From Streptosporangium subroseum (lineage in GTDB: Bacteria > Actinomycetota > Actinomycetes > Streptosporangiales > Streptosporangiaceae), in the NCBI RefSeq assembly GCF_900188345.1, contig NZ_FZOD01000071.1, forward strand, positions 1-50,908: DNA of 50,908 nt, in the 5' to 3' direction. The translations under genes and the position numbers were made by a program. The notes under the pieces are model-generated. The model saw only the letters and a program-made list of their open reading frames with translations. It had not been told where the DNA came from and ran no database searches. Positions 31,499-39,472 of the stretch are shown in pieces; the stretch's first letter is position 1; each line of letters opens with the position of its first letter.

Positions 31499-34400
31499 GT
31501 GAAGCGTCAACCCCCCGGCCTGGAGCCGGGTCCCCCGGGTGGAGACCAAATGCAGCCAAGCGTGTCCCGTCCGCCCCACACCCTGACCGGTCCCTGGTAC
31601 AGAATCCAGGCGATCACGGCTCCCTCGCGCAGTTCCTCCGCCGAGTGGGACTTCGTCACGGTCCTGCCCGCGGTGCTCTCCGCGGCACAGCGCAACCGGC
31701 CCTTCGTGGTCGGCTGGCTCTCCCGGGGCTCCGGCGCGCCGCTGGAGCTCATCACCAACGCCGGGCCGCTGACCCCGCCGCGACCGCCCCGCCGGGCCGC
31801 CACCGAGGCCGAGCCGCTCCCCAGCGGACCCGAGCCGCTGCTCTTCCCCAGCGGCGCCCGGGGCGTGCGGATCGGCGAGGAGTGGCTCCGCGACCTGTCG
31901 GACCTGGCCTGGACCATCTGCCCGGGACGTCAGGCCCCGCCGCTCGGCGGCCGCCGCGAGCCGGACGCCGACGAGACCAAGCGGCCCACGCTTTTCGAGT
32001 CCACGCTGGTCACGCTGATGTCCCGGCCGTTCGCCTGGCTGGTGGTGGCCGAGCAGACCGATCTGCTGGACGCCGAGGTCTCGCACCTGCGGACCCAGCT
32101 CAACGTGCTGCGGCAGTACGGCGACGCCTCCGAGCGCTCGCGTTACGACGCCGAGCGGGCCGAGCGGCGCATGCAGGAGCTGGACGCCTTCCGCGAGGCC
32201 GGGCTCTGGAACGTCCGGGTGATGGCCGGGGCCGCGAGCCCCGAGGAGCTCCGTCAGATCGCCCCCGTGCTGGTCGGCTCGGCGGAGATGAGCCACCACC
32301 CCTACCGCCTGCGCAGCGCGCTGTCAGGGCCGGTGTACGGCTTCGCCGAGGCCCTGTCCACGACGCTCCAGGATCCGGCCGACGGCACCGCCGCCCCGTT
32401 CGCGGCCACCGCAGGGGCGCTCGCCGCGCTCGCCGGGCTGCCCCGCAGGGAGGTGCCGGGGGTCCGGGTGCTGGACGCGGGCTTCTTCGACGTGACGAGT
32501 GAGGCCGATGCCGTCCCCGGCTCGCCGGCCGTCGATCTCGGGTCGATCCTGGACGGACAGGACAGGGCGGTCGGCTCGTTCAAGATTCCCCTCGCCACCC
32601 TGAACCGGCACGCGTTCATCACCGGCGCCACCGGCTCGGGAAAGTCCCAGACCGTCAGGCACCTGCTGGAGCAGCTCACCGGGGCGGGCATCCCGTGGCT
32701 GGCCATCGAACCGGCCAAGTCCGAGTACGCCGCGATGGGCGGCCGGATCGAGCACCTCGCCCCGGTGACCGTGATCAATCCTTCGGCCCCCGACAGCGTG
32801 CCGTTCAGCGTCAACCCGCTCGCTCCCGAGCCCGGCTATCCGGTCCAGGCCCACATCGACATGGTCCGGGCGCTGTTCATGGCGGCCTTCGACGCCGAGG
32901 AGCCGTTCCCGCAGATCATGTCGCTCGCCCTGCAACGGGTGTACGAGGCCAACGGCTGGGACGTGGTCACCGGCTGGGCTGCCCCCGGGGCGGCCGTGCG
33001 GCCCGCCGTACCGACGCTTGAGCAGTTGCAGCAGCACGCGATGGACGTGATCAAGGAGATCGGCTACGGCAGGGAGGTCCAGGCCGACGTCGAGGGCTTC
33101 ATCTCGCTGCGGCTGCGATCGCTGCGGGTCGGCTCCGCGGGCCGGTTCTTCGAGGGCGGCCATCCCGCCGACATCGGCGACCTGCTCCAGCGCAACGTGG
33201 TGTTCGCGATCGAGGACGTGGCCAACGACGAGGACAAGGCGTTCCTGATGGGCACGCTGATCATCCGGATCGTGGAGCACCTGCGGATGCGGGCCAGGAA
33301 GGAGCGGAGCACCGGGCTCCGGCACGTCATCGTGATCGAGGAGGCGCACCGGCTGCTCCGCGACCGCGGCGCCGGACGGGCCAGCACCCACGCCGTCGAG
33401 CTTCTCGCGGGCATGCTGGCGGAGATCCGCGCGTACGGCGAGGGCATCGTGGTGGCCGAGCAGATTCCCACGAAGCTGGTCTCCGACGTCGTGAAGAACA
33501 CCGCGCTGAAGGTCGTGCACCGGCTCCCGGCCGAGGACGACCGCCAGCTGGTCGGGGCCGCCATGAACCTGAGCGAGGAGCAGTCCCGGCAGGTCGTCTC
33601 GCTGCCGCCGGGCGTCGCGGCGGTCTTCGCCGACGGGATGGACCGGCCGCTGCGCGTCCAGGTGCCGCTGGGCGAGGACCGCGAGCGACTGATCCCCGGC
33701 CACATGCCGCCAATCTGCGGACGCCGTTCGGCGGCGTGCGGGCAGGAGTGCAGGACCGGCCGGGCGTGCACGCTGGTCGAGCTCCGCGAGGCCGACCTGC
33801 TCGCCGTCTCGCCCGAGTGGGCCTGGCTGCGGATCTGGGCCGACACCCTGGTGCTGGCGTACTGCACCAACCGGCCGGTGCCGGGGGTGCCGAGGGCGCT
33901 GGCCGATCTGTGGGCCGAGCTCCCGCTGCGCAGGCGCGAATGCCTGCTGGCCACGGCGGCCGAACGGAGCGTGGGCCGCCGGGCGTGGTCGCTGCGGACC
34001 GTCAGCGACCCGGCGAAACTGACGGAGCAGGTCGCCAAGGTCGCGACCCGGCTGCTGGGTCCCGACAGGGACGCCGGCGAGCGGCCCGGGCCCACCTGGG
34101 TCATCCCGCAGATCCGCTGGCTGCACGAGGTGGACCGGCTCTTCCCCTACGCCCAGCCCGCGCCCAACCCGCGCAGTCCCGCGCCGGTCATGGAGTACGC
34201 GCTGTTCAACCGCCCGGCAGGCGGTTCCGAGCTGCTCGGCCACCGGGCCAAGGCGCTCCGTCACCATCCGCTGTCCATGGAGGTGGACCGCAACCGGGCG
34301 CTGGCCTGGCGGGTGATCCTCGGCGACGACGAGCACGAGGGCGTGCAGCGCGACATCCTCACGGTGACGATCGGCATCGATCCGGACGAGCGGCTCCGGC

Positions 34401-34522
34401 ACGTGGCCCAGACGATGGGGGCGGGGTGGATGGAGAGCGTGCTGTCCTGGCCGCACCGGTTCGTGCTGCCGTTCGACGCCGGGGCCGCGGAGCCCGCGGA
34501 GCTCGCCTTCGCCGAGCAGTGA
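31499..34522 (+). CDS. HerA/VirB4-like ATPase, 1007 residues
   Basis: GTG 31499 has GGAG about 7 nt upstream; ATG 31550 with its own GGAG is a good alternative. Walker A is FITGATGSGKSQTVRHLL near residue 380 and Walker B is HVIVIEEAHRLLRD near residue 617. GIVVAEQIPTKLVSDVVKN is the sensor/Q motif of HerA-FtsK ATPases. A Cys cluster, CGRRSAACGQECRTGRAC, lies near residue 745 and may bind zinc. The N-terminal 350 residues have no family I recognise; a helical segment near 180-250 is probable. Its pairing with the membrane protein upstream and the exported-protein operon suggests a membrane motor. Transport, DNA translocation and defence are all possible. Confidence 0.8.
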   Translation: MKRQPPGLEPGPPGGDQMQPSVSRPPHTLTGPWYRIQAITAPSRSSSAEWDFVTVLPAVLSAAQRNRPFVVGWLSRGSGAPLELITNAGPLTPPRPPRRAATEAEPLPSGPEPLLFPSGARGVRIGEEWLRDLSDLAWTICPGRQAPPLGGRREPDADETKRPTLFESTLVTLMSRPFAWLVVAEQTDLLDAEVSHLRTQLNVLRQYGDASERSRYDAERAERRMQELDAFREAGLWNVRVMAGAASPEELRQIAPVLVGSAEMSHHPYRLRSALSGPVYGFAEALSTTLQDPADGTAAPFAATAGALAALAGLPRREVPGVRVLDAGFFDVTSEADAVPGSPAVDLGSILDGQDRAVGSFKIPLATLNRHAFITGATGSGKSQTVRHLLEQLTGAGIPWLAIEPAKSEYAAMGGRIEHLAPVTVINPSAPDSVPFSVNPLAPEPGYPVQAHIDMVRALFMAAFDAEEPFPQIMSLALQRVYEANGWDVVTGWAAPGAAVRPAVPTLEQLQQHAMDVIKEIGYGREVQADVEGFISLRLRSLRVGSAGRFFEGGHPADIGDLLQRNVVFAIEDVANDEDKAFLMGTLIIRIVEHLRMRARKERSTGLRHVIVIEEAHRLLRDRGAGRASTHAVELLAGMLAEIRAYGEGIVVAEQIPTKLVSDVVKNTALKVVHRLPAEDDRQLVGAAMNLSEEQSRQVVSLPPGVAAVFADGMDRPLRVQVPLGEDRERLIPGHMPPICGRRSAACGQECRTGRACTLVELREADLLAVSPEWAWLRIWADTLVLAYCTNRPVPGVPRALADLWAELPLRRRECLLATAAERSVGRRAWSLRTVSDPAKLTEQVAKVATRLLGPDRDAGERPGPTWVIPQIRWLHEVDRLFPYAQPAPNPRSPAPVMEYALFNRPAGGSELLGHRAKALRHHPLSMEVDRNRALAWRVILGDDEHEGVQRDILTVTIGIDPDERLRHVAQTMGAGWMESVLSWPHRFVLPFDAGAAEPAELAFAEQ

Positions 34523-34579
34523 GTCCACGGTGGACTGCTGTGGGGCTGCGGGGAGATGGCCGTGGGTCCGCGGATTCGC

Positions 34580-34670
34580 GCCGCTGCCCCATGGCGGATC
34601 GCCGTCCCGCCGCACGCTCGTGCCGCTGCTCCACGGTGGATCGCCGTCCGTCCGCACATTCGTGCCGTGG
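34580..34670. repeat. 42-bp tandem repeat between the ATPase gene and murT
   Basis: Two 42-bp copies (34580-34621, 34622-34663), each starting GCCGCTGC(C/T)CCA, and a partial third. Similar degenerate sequence extends left to the ATPase stop. It fills the gap up to about 34690. Nothing else is seen between 34523 and 34718. Confidence 0.7.
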
Positions 34671-34718
34671 CCCCGCGGTGGTCGGTAACCATGCCCATCC
34701 GCGGCTAGGATCCCTGAC

Positions 34719-36005
34719 ATGACCCAGCTTCCGCTGCGGGCGCAGCTCGCAAGTGCTCTCGGCCGGACGGCCGCGACCCTGTCCCGAGCGACCGGGCGCG
34801 GCGACGGATCAGTGATCGGTGGCCGGGTCAGCCTGGTCCTGGAGCCCGATCTGCTGCGCCAGCTCGCGCATGACCGCAAACTGGCGCTGGTGAGCGCCAC
34901 GAACGGCAAGACCACCACGACCCGCCTGATCACCTCCGCGCTGCAGGAACTCGGCGAGGTCGCCACCAACGCCTTCGGCGCCAACATGCCCGCCGGGCAC
35001 GTCTCGGCGCTGTCGTCGGCCAAGGACGCGCCCTACGGCGTCCTGGAGGTCGACGAGAAATACCTGCCCGAGGTGATCGACGCCACGGGCGCGGGAGTCA
35101 TCTGCCTGATGAACCTCAGCCGCGACCAGATGGACCGGGCCGGTGAGATCTGGCTGCTGGCCCAGAAGTGGCGGCGGGCGCTGGCGGGCAAGAACACCCA
35201 CGTGATCGCCAACGCCGACGACCCGCTGGTGACCTGGGGTGCCTCCACGGCCGCCTCGGTGACCTGGGTGTCGGCCGGGCAGCCGTGGAAGGAAGACTCC
35301 TGGTGCTGCCCCCAGTGCGGCGGCCCGCTGGACCGCAAGGGGATGGAATACGTCCCGCCCGGCAGCGCCGGGACGGGAGCGAACCCCGGCACGACGGAGA
35401 ACGACTGGGCCTGCCGGGAGTGCACCTTCCGTCGGCCCACGCCGTCCTGGGTCCTCGACGACGACGCGGTGATCGACCCGCGCGGCCGGCGCTGGGTGCT
35501 GGACCTCAAGCTCCCCGGCCGGGCCAACCGGGCCAACGCCGCGATCGCGCTGGCCACGGCCGAGGTGTTCGGCCTCCCGGTCGATCGGGCACTGCCCCGG
35601 CTGCGCGAGGTGACCTCCGTCGCCGGTCGCTACACCACGGTGGAGCGTGACGGTCGGCATGCCCGCCTGCTGCTGGCCAAGAACCCGGCCGGCTGGCTGG
35701 AGGCCTTCGACGTGCTCGACCCCTCGCTTCCGGTGATCCTCTCGGTGAACGCCCAGGGTCCCGACGGTCGCGACACCTCCTGGCTGTGGGACGTCGACTA
35801 CCGCGTACTGCGCGGCAGGCCGGTCTTCGTGGCCGGGGAGCGGCGGCTGGACCTCGCGCTCCGGCTCGACGTGGCGGGCGTGCCGTTCCAGCTGGCGGGC
35901 TCCTTCGGACAGGCGCTCGCCGCACAGCCGCCGGGCAAGGTCGACGTGATCGCCAACTACACCGCCTTCCAGAACATTCGATCGGAGTTCGGTCGTGCAG
36001 TCTGA
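34719..36005 (+). CDS. murT: MurT, ligase subunit of lipid II isoglutaminyl synthase
   Basis: 428 residues. The Mur-ligase P-loop is ALVSATNGKTTTTRLI near residue 60, followed by central-domain residues VLEVDEKYLPEV and LMNLSRDQMDR. A four-Cys zinc ribbon (CCPQCGGPLDRKG ... WACRECTFR) near residues 198-230 is typical of MurT. The C-terminal DUF1727 region closes it. Known: MurT-GatD amidates the D-Glu of lipid II to D-isoGln, needed for cross-linking. GatD starts 11 nt before the murT stop, so the subunits are coupled. Confidence 0.95.
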   Translation: MTQLPLRAQLASALGRTAATLSRATGRGDGSVIGGRVSLVLEPDLLRQLAHDRKLALVSATNGKTTTTRLITSALQELGEVATNAFGANMPAGHVSALSSAKDAPYGVLEVDEKYLPEVIDATGAGVICLMNLSRDQMDRAGEIWLLAQKWRRALAGKNTHVIANADDPLVTWGASTAASVTWVSAGQPWKEDSWCCPQCGGPLDRKGMEYVPPGSAGTGANPGTTENDWACRECTFRRPTPSWVLDDDAVIDPRGRRWVLDLKLPGRANRANAAIALATAEVFGLPVDRALPRLREVTSVAGRYTTVERDGRHARLLLAKNPAGWLEAFDVLDPSLPVILSVNAQGPDGRDTSWLWDVDYRVLRGRPVFVAGERRLDLALRLDVAGVPFQLAGSFGQALAAQPPGKVDVIANYTAFQNIRSEFGRAV

Positions 36006-36711
36006 CAGCGCCCTACGTATTGTCTGGATTTATCCGGATTTGCTGAGCACCTATGGAGACCAGGGCAACGTCCTGATCCTGGAACAACGGGCCCAGCGTC
36101 GTGGCATCCCGGTCGAGACCTTCCACGTGCGTTCGGCCGACCCGGTGCCCGAGGGCGGTGACATCTACCTGATCGGCGGCGGGGAGGACCGGCCGCAGAT
36201 CCTGGCCGCCGAGCGCCTCCGCCGGGACGGCGGCCTGCACCGGGCCATCGCCCGAGGCGCTTCCCTGCTGGCCGTCTGCGCGGGTTACCAGATCATGGGT
36301 ACGACGTTCGGCGGCGAGGAAGGCCAGCCGGTGGACGGCATCGGGCTGATCGACATCGCCAGTGGCCGCGGCGAGGGCCGTGCCGTCGGCGAGCTGGCCG
36401 GCGAGACGGACTCCGCGCTCGGCCTCCCGACGCTGACCGGCTTCGAGAACCACATGGGCGTCACCCGGCTCGGACCGGGTGTCCGGCCGCTGGCCCGTAC
36501 GACGATCGGCACCGGTAACGGTGACGGCACCGAGGGCTGCTACACGGGCAGGATCGTCGGCACCTATCTGCACGGTCCCGCGCTCGCCCGCAACCCCGGT
36601 CTGGCGGACCTGCTGCTGACCTGGGCGGTGGGCGCCCAGCTCCCGCCGATCGACGACTCCTGGTTCGAGCGGCTCCGCGAGGAGCGGCTGACCGCGGTGC
36701 TGCCCCGCTGA
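35995..36711 (+). CDS. gatD: GatD, glutaminase subunit of lipid II isoglutaminyl synthase
   Basis: 238 residues from GTG 35995, overlapping murT. It is a class I glutamine amidotransferase: the nucleophile elbow is LLAVCAGYQIMG (Cys near residue 95) and the His is in IVGTYLHGPALARNP. RIVWIYPDLLSTYGDQGNVL is the typical GatD/CobB-like start. Known: GatD releases ammonia from glutamine and channels it to MurT at the membrane face. No further gene follows in the operon. Confidence 0.95.
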   Translation: MQSDSALRIVWIYPDLLSTYGDQGNVLILEQRAQRRGIPVETFHVRSADPVPEGGDIYLIGGGEDRPQILAAERLRRDGGLHRAIARGASLLAVCAGYQIMGTTFGGEEGQPVDGIGLIDIASGRGEGRAVGELAGETDSALGLPTLTGFENHMGVTRLGPGVRPLARTTIGTGNGDGTEGCYTGRIVGTYLHGPALARNPGLADLLLTWAVGAQLPPIDDSWFERLREERLTAVLPR

Positions 36712-36909
36712 CGGACTCTCACCGGGCGGCCCGACGAACCCGCGCCGGGCGGCGGTGAGGCCGTCGTCCCGAGGGCGTGCCTGTGGTTCGGCTCATGACC
36801 GGGCCGTGGCCAGCTCGGGCCCGGCCGGTCGGGACCGGGCCGATGCCGATCGGGAAGGCCGGATCCTCCATCTGGGGACGTGGTCTTCCCGGTCGGCGGG
36901 TCGTTCCGG

Positions 36910-37272
36910 TCAGTAGACGAGTGCCTGAACGCCTTCGCCGAGGATCTCCTCGACGAAGGTGGGGGCGCCCGCGATGCGTATGCCCTCGATCACATCGTCC
37001 ACCGTGATGTCCCGCCGGGCCGCGCACTGCGTGCACAGCGTCACCTTGCCGGTCGCCAGCACCGCGTCGAGCAGGTCGTCGAGCTGGGCCGCGTGCGGCA
37101 GCGTGAACTCCTTGGCCCGTCCGGGCAGGGCGAACCACGCGGACTCGCCTGTCAGCCAGAGCGAGACGGGAACCCCGCTTACCAACGCCGCCGCGGCCAC
37201 CGTGAACGCCTGGTTGCAGCGTTCGGGTGACTCCATGCCGGCGGTCACTTTGATCACCAGTGATCGTGCCAT
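36910..37272 (-). CDS. DsrE-family small protein
   Basis: 120 residues. The fold of DsrE/DsrF proteins is visible: SLVIKVTAGMESPERCNQAF, VAAAALVSGVPVSLWLTGES, then VTLCTQCAARRDIT with a CxxC that may carry sulfur. Known: DsrE proteins relay sulfane sulfur in small complexes. It fits the sulfur-related genes found earlier in the window but is not in their operon. It is divergent from the nitrobindin gene across about 68 bp, so the two may share control. Confidence 0.85.
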   Translation of the reverse strand: MARSLVIKVTAGMESPERCNQAFTVAAAALVSGVPVSLWLTGESAWFALPGRAKEFTLPHAAQLDDLLDAVLATGKVTLCTQCAARRDITVDDVIEGIRIAGAPTFVEEILGEGVQALVY

Positions 37273-37340
37273 GTCCTGAAGCCTATGCGTGTCCGTGTCA
37301 CCGGCGCGAACCGCATCAGGACACCTTTAGGCTCGTTTTC

Positions 37341-37850
37341 ATGGACGTTCCCGAACTGCATCCCGACCTTGAGCCGATCGCCTTCCTCGTGGGCAGATGG
37401 GAGGGGGCCGGAGTCGGGGGATATCCGACCATCGAGAGCTTCAACTTCGGCCAGGAGATTGTCTTCGGCCACAACGGCAAGCCGTTCCTGAGCTACACCA
37501 GCCGCACCTGGCTGCTCGACGAGGCGGGTGCCAAGGTGCGCCCGCTGGGCACCGAGACTGGTTTCTGGCGTCAGCTGCCCAATCGTCAGCTGGAGGTGTG
37601 CCTGTCGCATCCGACGGGCATCGTGGAGATCTACGTCGGCGAGGTGGTCTTCAACAAGATCGAGCTTCACACCGACGTGGTGGCCCGCACGGCCACCGCC
37701 AAGGAGTACACCGCGGGTCACCGCCTCTACGGCCTGGTCAACGGCAACCTGATGTGGGCCTACGACATGGCGGCCATGGGTCAGCCGATCCAGTCGCACA
37801 TCTCGGCCGAGCTCAAGAAGGTGGGCGACTTCGTGCCGGACGAGGTCTGA
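37341..37850 (+). CDS. nitrobindin-like heme-binding beta-barrel protein
   Basis: 169 residues from ATG 37341; a longer frame upstream runs into the divergent promoter. The N-terminal signature LVGRWEGAGVGGYPTI is the GxWxGxG motif of nitrobindins (formerly DUF1794), and the C-terminus holds LYGLVNGNLMWAYDM. Known: nitrobindins bind heme in a beta barrel and react with NO or peroxynitrite; the mycobacterial member Rv0813c lies near the same sulfur genes. The conserved His that binds heme is probably in the last third. Confidence 0.88.
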   Translation: MDVPELHPDLEPIAFLVGRWEGAGVGGYPTIESFNFGQEIVFGHNGKPFLSYTSRTWLLDEAGAKVRPLGTETGFWRQLPNRQLEVCLSHPTGIVEIYVGEVVFNKIELHTDVVARTATAKEYTAGHRLYGLVNGNLMWAYDMAAMGQPIQSHISAELKKVGDFVPDEV

Positions 37851-37981
37851 CGGACGTTCGGGAGGGTTCGCCGGGTCGACGGGGGGCCATCCTGCTCGGA
37901 CGCCCGGCTGTGACCGGGCGAAGGCAGATGGGCGCCCCGCCGGTGAGCCGTTCGGTGGTCCGGCTGGATACGCTCTGCGGG

Positions 37982-38287
37982 ATGAGCACTCCTTTCACCC
38001 CTGACGTGGTCGAGGCCATCAAGCGCCACATGAACGACGACCACGGTGACGACGCGCTGCTGATCTGCAAGAGCCTCGGCGGGCAGCCCGAGGCCACCGG
38101 CGCGAAGACGACGGGAGTGGACTCCGAGGCGATCGAGTTCGTGGCCGTGGTCGGCGGCGAGGACGTCACGGTCCGGGTCCCGTGGAGCACCACGCTGACC
38201 GAGCGCGCCCAGGTCCGCGGGGAGGTCGTCCGCCTCTACCGGGAGGCCTGCGCCGCTCTCGGCCTTCCGGCCCGCGGCGAGCACTGA
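37982..38287 (+). CDS. DUF2470 domain protein
   Basis: 101 residues from ATG 37982. The single domain starts FTPDVVEAIKRHMNDDHGDD, the RHMN..H signature of DUF2470, also found at the C-terminus of heme-utilisation HugZ proteins. Known: DUF2470 is linked to heme or flavin handling. Its position just after a heme-binding nitrobindin may reflect a joint role, which is inference. A complex hairpin begins 18 nt after the stop. Confidence 0.85.
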   Translation: MSTPFTPDVVEAIKRHMNDDHGDDALLICKSLGGQPEATGAKTTGVDSEAIEFVAVVGGEDVTVRVPWSTTLTERAQVRGEVVRLYREACAALGLPARGEH

Positions 38288-38305
38288 ACGATCCTGGAAA
38301 GGGAA

Positions 38306-38390
38306 GAACCCCGGGCCTGCTCCTCCTGCTTGGCAGGAGGGCCGGATGGACCAAAGGCGGGATGGCCCGCCTTCCGGCAGCCCGGGGTTC
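38306..38390. ncRNA. multi-branched RNA fold, possible structured RNA or bidirectional terminator
   Basis: An outer 11-bp stem, GAACCCCGGGC (38306-38316) with GCCCGGGGTTC (38380-38390), encloses two perfect hairpins: CTCCTGC/GCAGGAG (38323-38339, 3-nt loop) and AAGGCGGG/CCCGCCTT (38354-38373, 4-nt loop). A GCCGGA/TCCGGC pairing can close the second hairpin. The fold works on both strands. It follows the DUF2470 gene on the plus strand and the mini-gene at 38456 on the minus strand. Simple terminators have one stem, so this is unusually elaborate. Confidence 0.55.
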
Positions 38391-38455
38391 CGGTGTTGTC
38401 CTGGATTCGCCGAACGTCGCCAGACGTCCGGACAGAAGTCCGGAGCTGGGGCGCC

Positions 38456-38497
38456 CTAGCGGACAGCCACCTCGCTAGCCCAACTATGATTAACCAT
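38456..38497 (-). CDS. 13-residue mini-ORF with strong promoter and ribosome site
   Basis: On the minus strand ATG 38497 to TAG 38456 encodes a 13-residue peptide, MVNHSWASEVAVR. AAAGGAGGTGG lies 11 nt before the ATG, a nearly full match to the 16S 3' end. A promoter with consensus spacing is placed correctly upstream. A second hairpin, TCCGGAC-N4-GTCCGGA (about 38425-38442), and the branched fold at 38306-38390 follow downstream. There is no longer gene on this strand until the convergent DUF2470 gene, so the transcript would be a leader-type peptide plus structured RNA. I do not recognise the peptide. Confidence 0.5.
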   Translation of the reverse strand: MVNHSWASEVAVR

Positions 38498-38528
38498 TGT
38501 TCGGACCACCTCCTTTCGGCGTGTCTGT

Positions 38529-38557
38529 ACCGTATGAAATTCATCGGGCCAGGGCAA
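38529..38557 (-). promoter_or_regulatory. promoter of the mini-ORF
   Basis: On the minus strand TTGCCC (38557-38552), a 17-nt spacer and TACGGT (38534-38529) make a sigma-HrdB-like promoter. Transcription would start near 38522, about 25 nt upstream of the mini-ORF ATG. Confidence 0.6.
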
Positions 38558-38590
38558 ATGAATATTCGCGGCCCGGCTTCCATCTCCGCT

Positions 38591-38609
38591 CCGCCCTAGC
38601 TCAGGGCGG
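38591..38609. terminator. short hairpin CCGCCC/GGGCGG
   Basis: CCGCCC (38591-38596) and GGGCGG (38604-38609) pair around a 7-nt loop. It could end the transcript of the SRPBCC gene on the minus strand before the mini-ORF promoter. The region 38610-38760 shows no gene. Confidence 0.4.
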
Positions 38610-38765
38610 TAAAAGAGCTTGCGGGGAGCAGCGCGGGAGCGTGTTGGAGCCGCCCCGCGGACGGCCGCCGGTCCCCTCGCCGCCGACGCGGACCCCCGAG
38701 CTGGAGGCGGTGCTCGCTCCGCCTCCGCGGCGTCATCGGGGAGCCCCTGCCGCGGCGCCGGGGAG

Positions 38766-38820
38766 CCCGCTCCAGGAGTCCCGCCCTGGCCGGAGAGCCC
38801 CGCTCCAGGAGTCCCGCCCT
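38766..38820. repeat. 22-bp direct repeat spanning the SRPBCC stop codon
   Basis: A 22-bp sequence starting CCCGCTCCAGGAGTCCCG is perfectly repeated at 38766-38787 and 38799-38820, a 33-bp period. The second copy runs into the minus-strand stop codon (38819-38821) of the SRPBCC gene. Confidence 0.75.
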
Positions 38821-39232
38821 AAAGGGCCGCGGCTTCCTCCAGCGTCCGTTTCATGTCCTGCGCACCCCGCTCGATACGCGCGCGGGTCTCCGTCGCGAGC
38901 GCATCCGGCAGCAGGTCGGTTATCCAGACGAGCCGGCTGCGATCCGGACCTTCGGGGAAGACCTGGAACGAGGCGTGGTGATACGTGATGGGCTGCCGCG
39001 CGCCTTCGATCACCGCGTAGGCGAGCCGGCATGTCGTGTCGTTCACATCGACGATCAGCTCGCGGATGACCTGACCGTCGGGATAGATCAGAATCCTGAT
39101 GTCGCCCTCGATGCGGGTGTCGGCGACGCGGTTCGGCAGAAGGCGCCGGTGCACCGCGCCCACATCGCGTATCGCCGCCCACACCTGCTCCGGGGACGAA
39201 TTGATCACGACTTCTGCGTGGATGGAAGCCAT
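38819..39232 (-). CDS. SRPBCC/polyketide-cyclase-fold protein
   Basis: 137 residues on the minus strand, with AGGAG upstream of ATG 39232. It begins ASIHAEVVINSSPEQVWAAI, the classic START/SRPBCC entry strand, and has SRLVWITDLLPDALATE near the end. Known: SRPBCC proteins bind hydrophobic ligands; members include cyclases and many of unknown role. It is the neighbour of a MarR regulator on the same strand with about 190 bp between, so control by that regulator is possible but not shown. Confidence 0.83.
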   Translation of the reverse strand: MASIHAEVVINSSPEQVWAAIRDVGAVHRRLLPNRVADTRIEGDIRILIYPDGQVIRELIVDVNDTTCRLAYAVIEGARQPITYHHASFQVFPEGPDRSRLVWITDLLPDALATETRARIERGAQDMKRTLEEAAAL

Positions 39233-39284
39233 TTCCTGATCTCCTGGCTACGTGGTTCTCGATCATGTCTTCACGATGCGCTGA

Positions 39285-39472
39285 TGCCGTGAACGCGTCC
39301 TGCCGGCCTGCTCGCCGGGGCCGGGTCCAGGGCTCTGTGCCGCCTGCGCCGTCGGGCCGGTTCGGGAACGTGTGCCGATGCCTCGAACGCGTCCTACGGG
39401 CTTGCCCACCGGGGCCGGGCTCAGGGTTGTGCGTCGCCCGCGTCGTCGGGCCGGGTCAGGTGCTGGAAGGCC
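39285..39472. repeat. 94-bp degenerate duplication of the marR 3' end
   Basis: Copy B (39379-39472) contains the last codons and stop (39421-39423) of the MarR gene. Copy A (39285-39378) lies just beyond and keeps the same landmarks: GAACGCGTCCT, CCGGGGCCGGG and CGTCGGGCCGG. The copies have diverged at roughly a fifth of the positions by eye. It is an old tandem duplication across a stop codon. Confidence 0.6.

Noticed and set aside
32324..35023. 899-codon minus-strand open frame
   Set aside because: It is a shadow of the HerA-like ATPase and murT genes, which carry clear motifs on the plus strand.
38589..38630. tRNA-like D-arm sequence TAGCTCAGGGCGGTA
   Set aside because: No anticodon arm, T arm or acceptor pairing follows; it is explained by a CCGCCC/GGGCGG hairpin.
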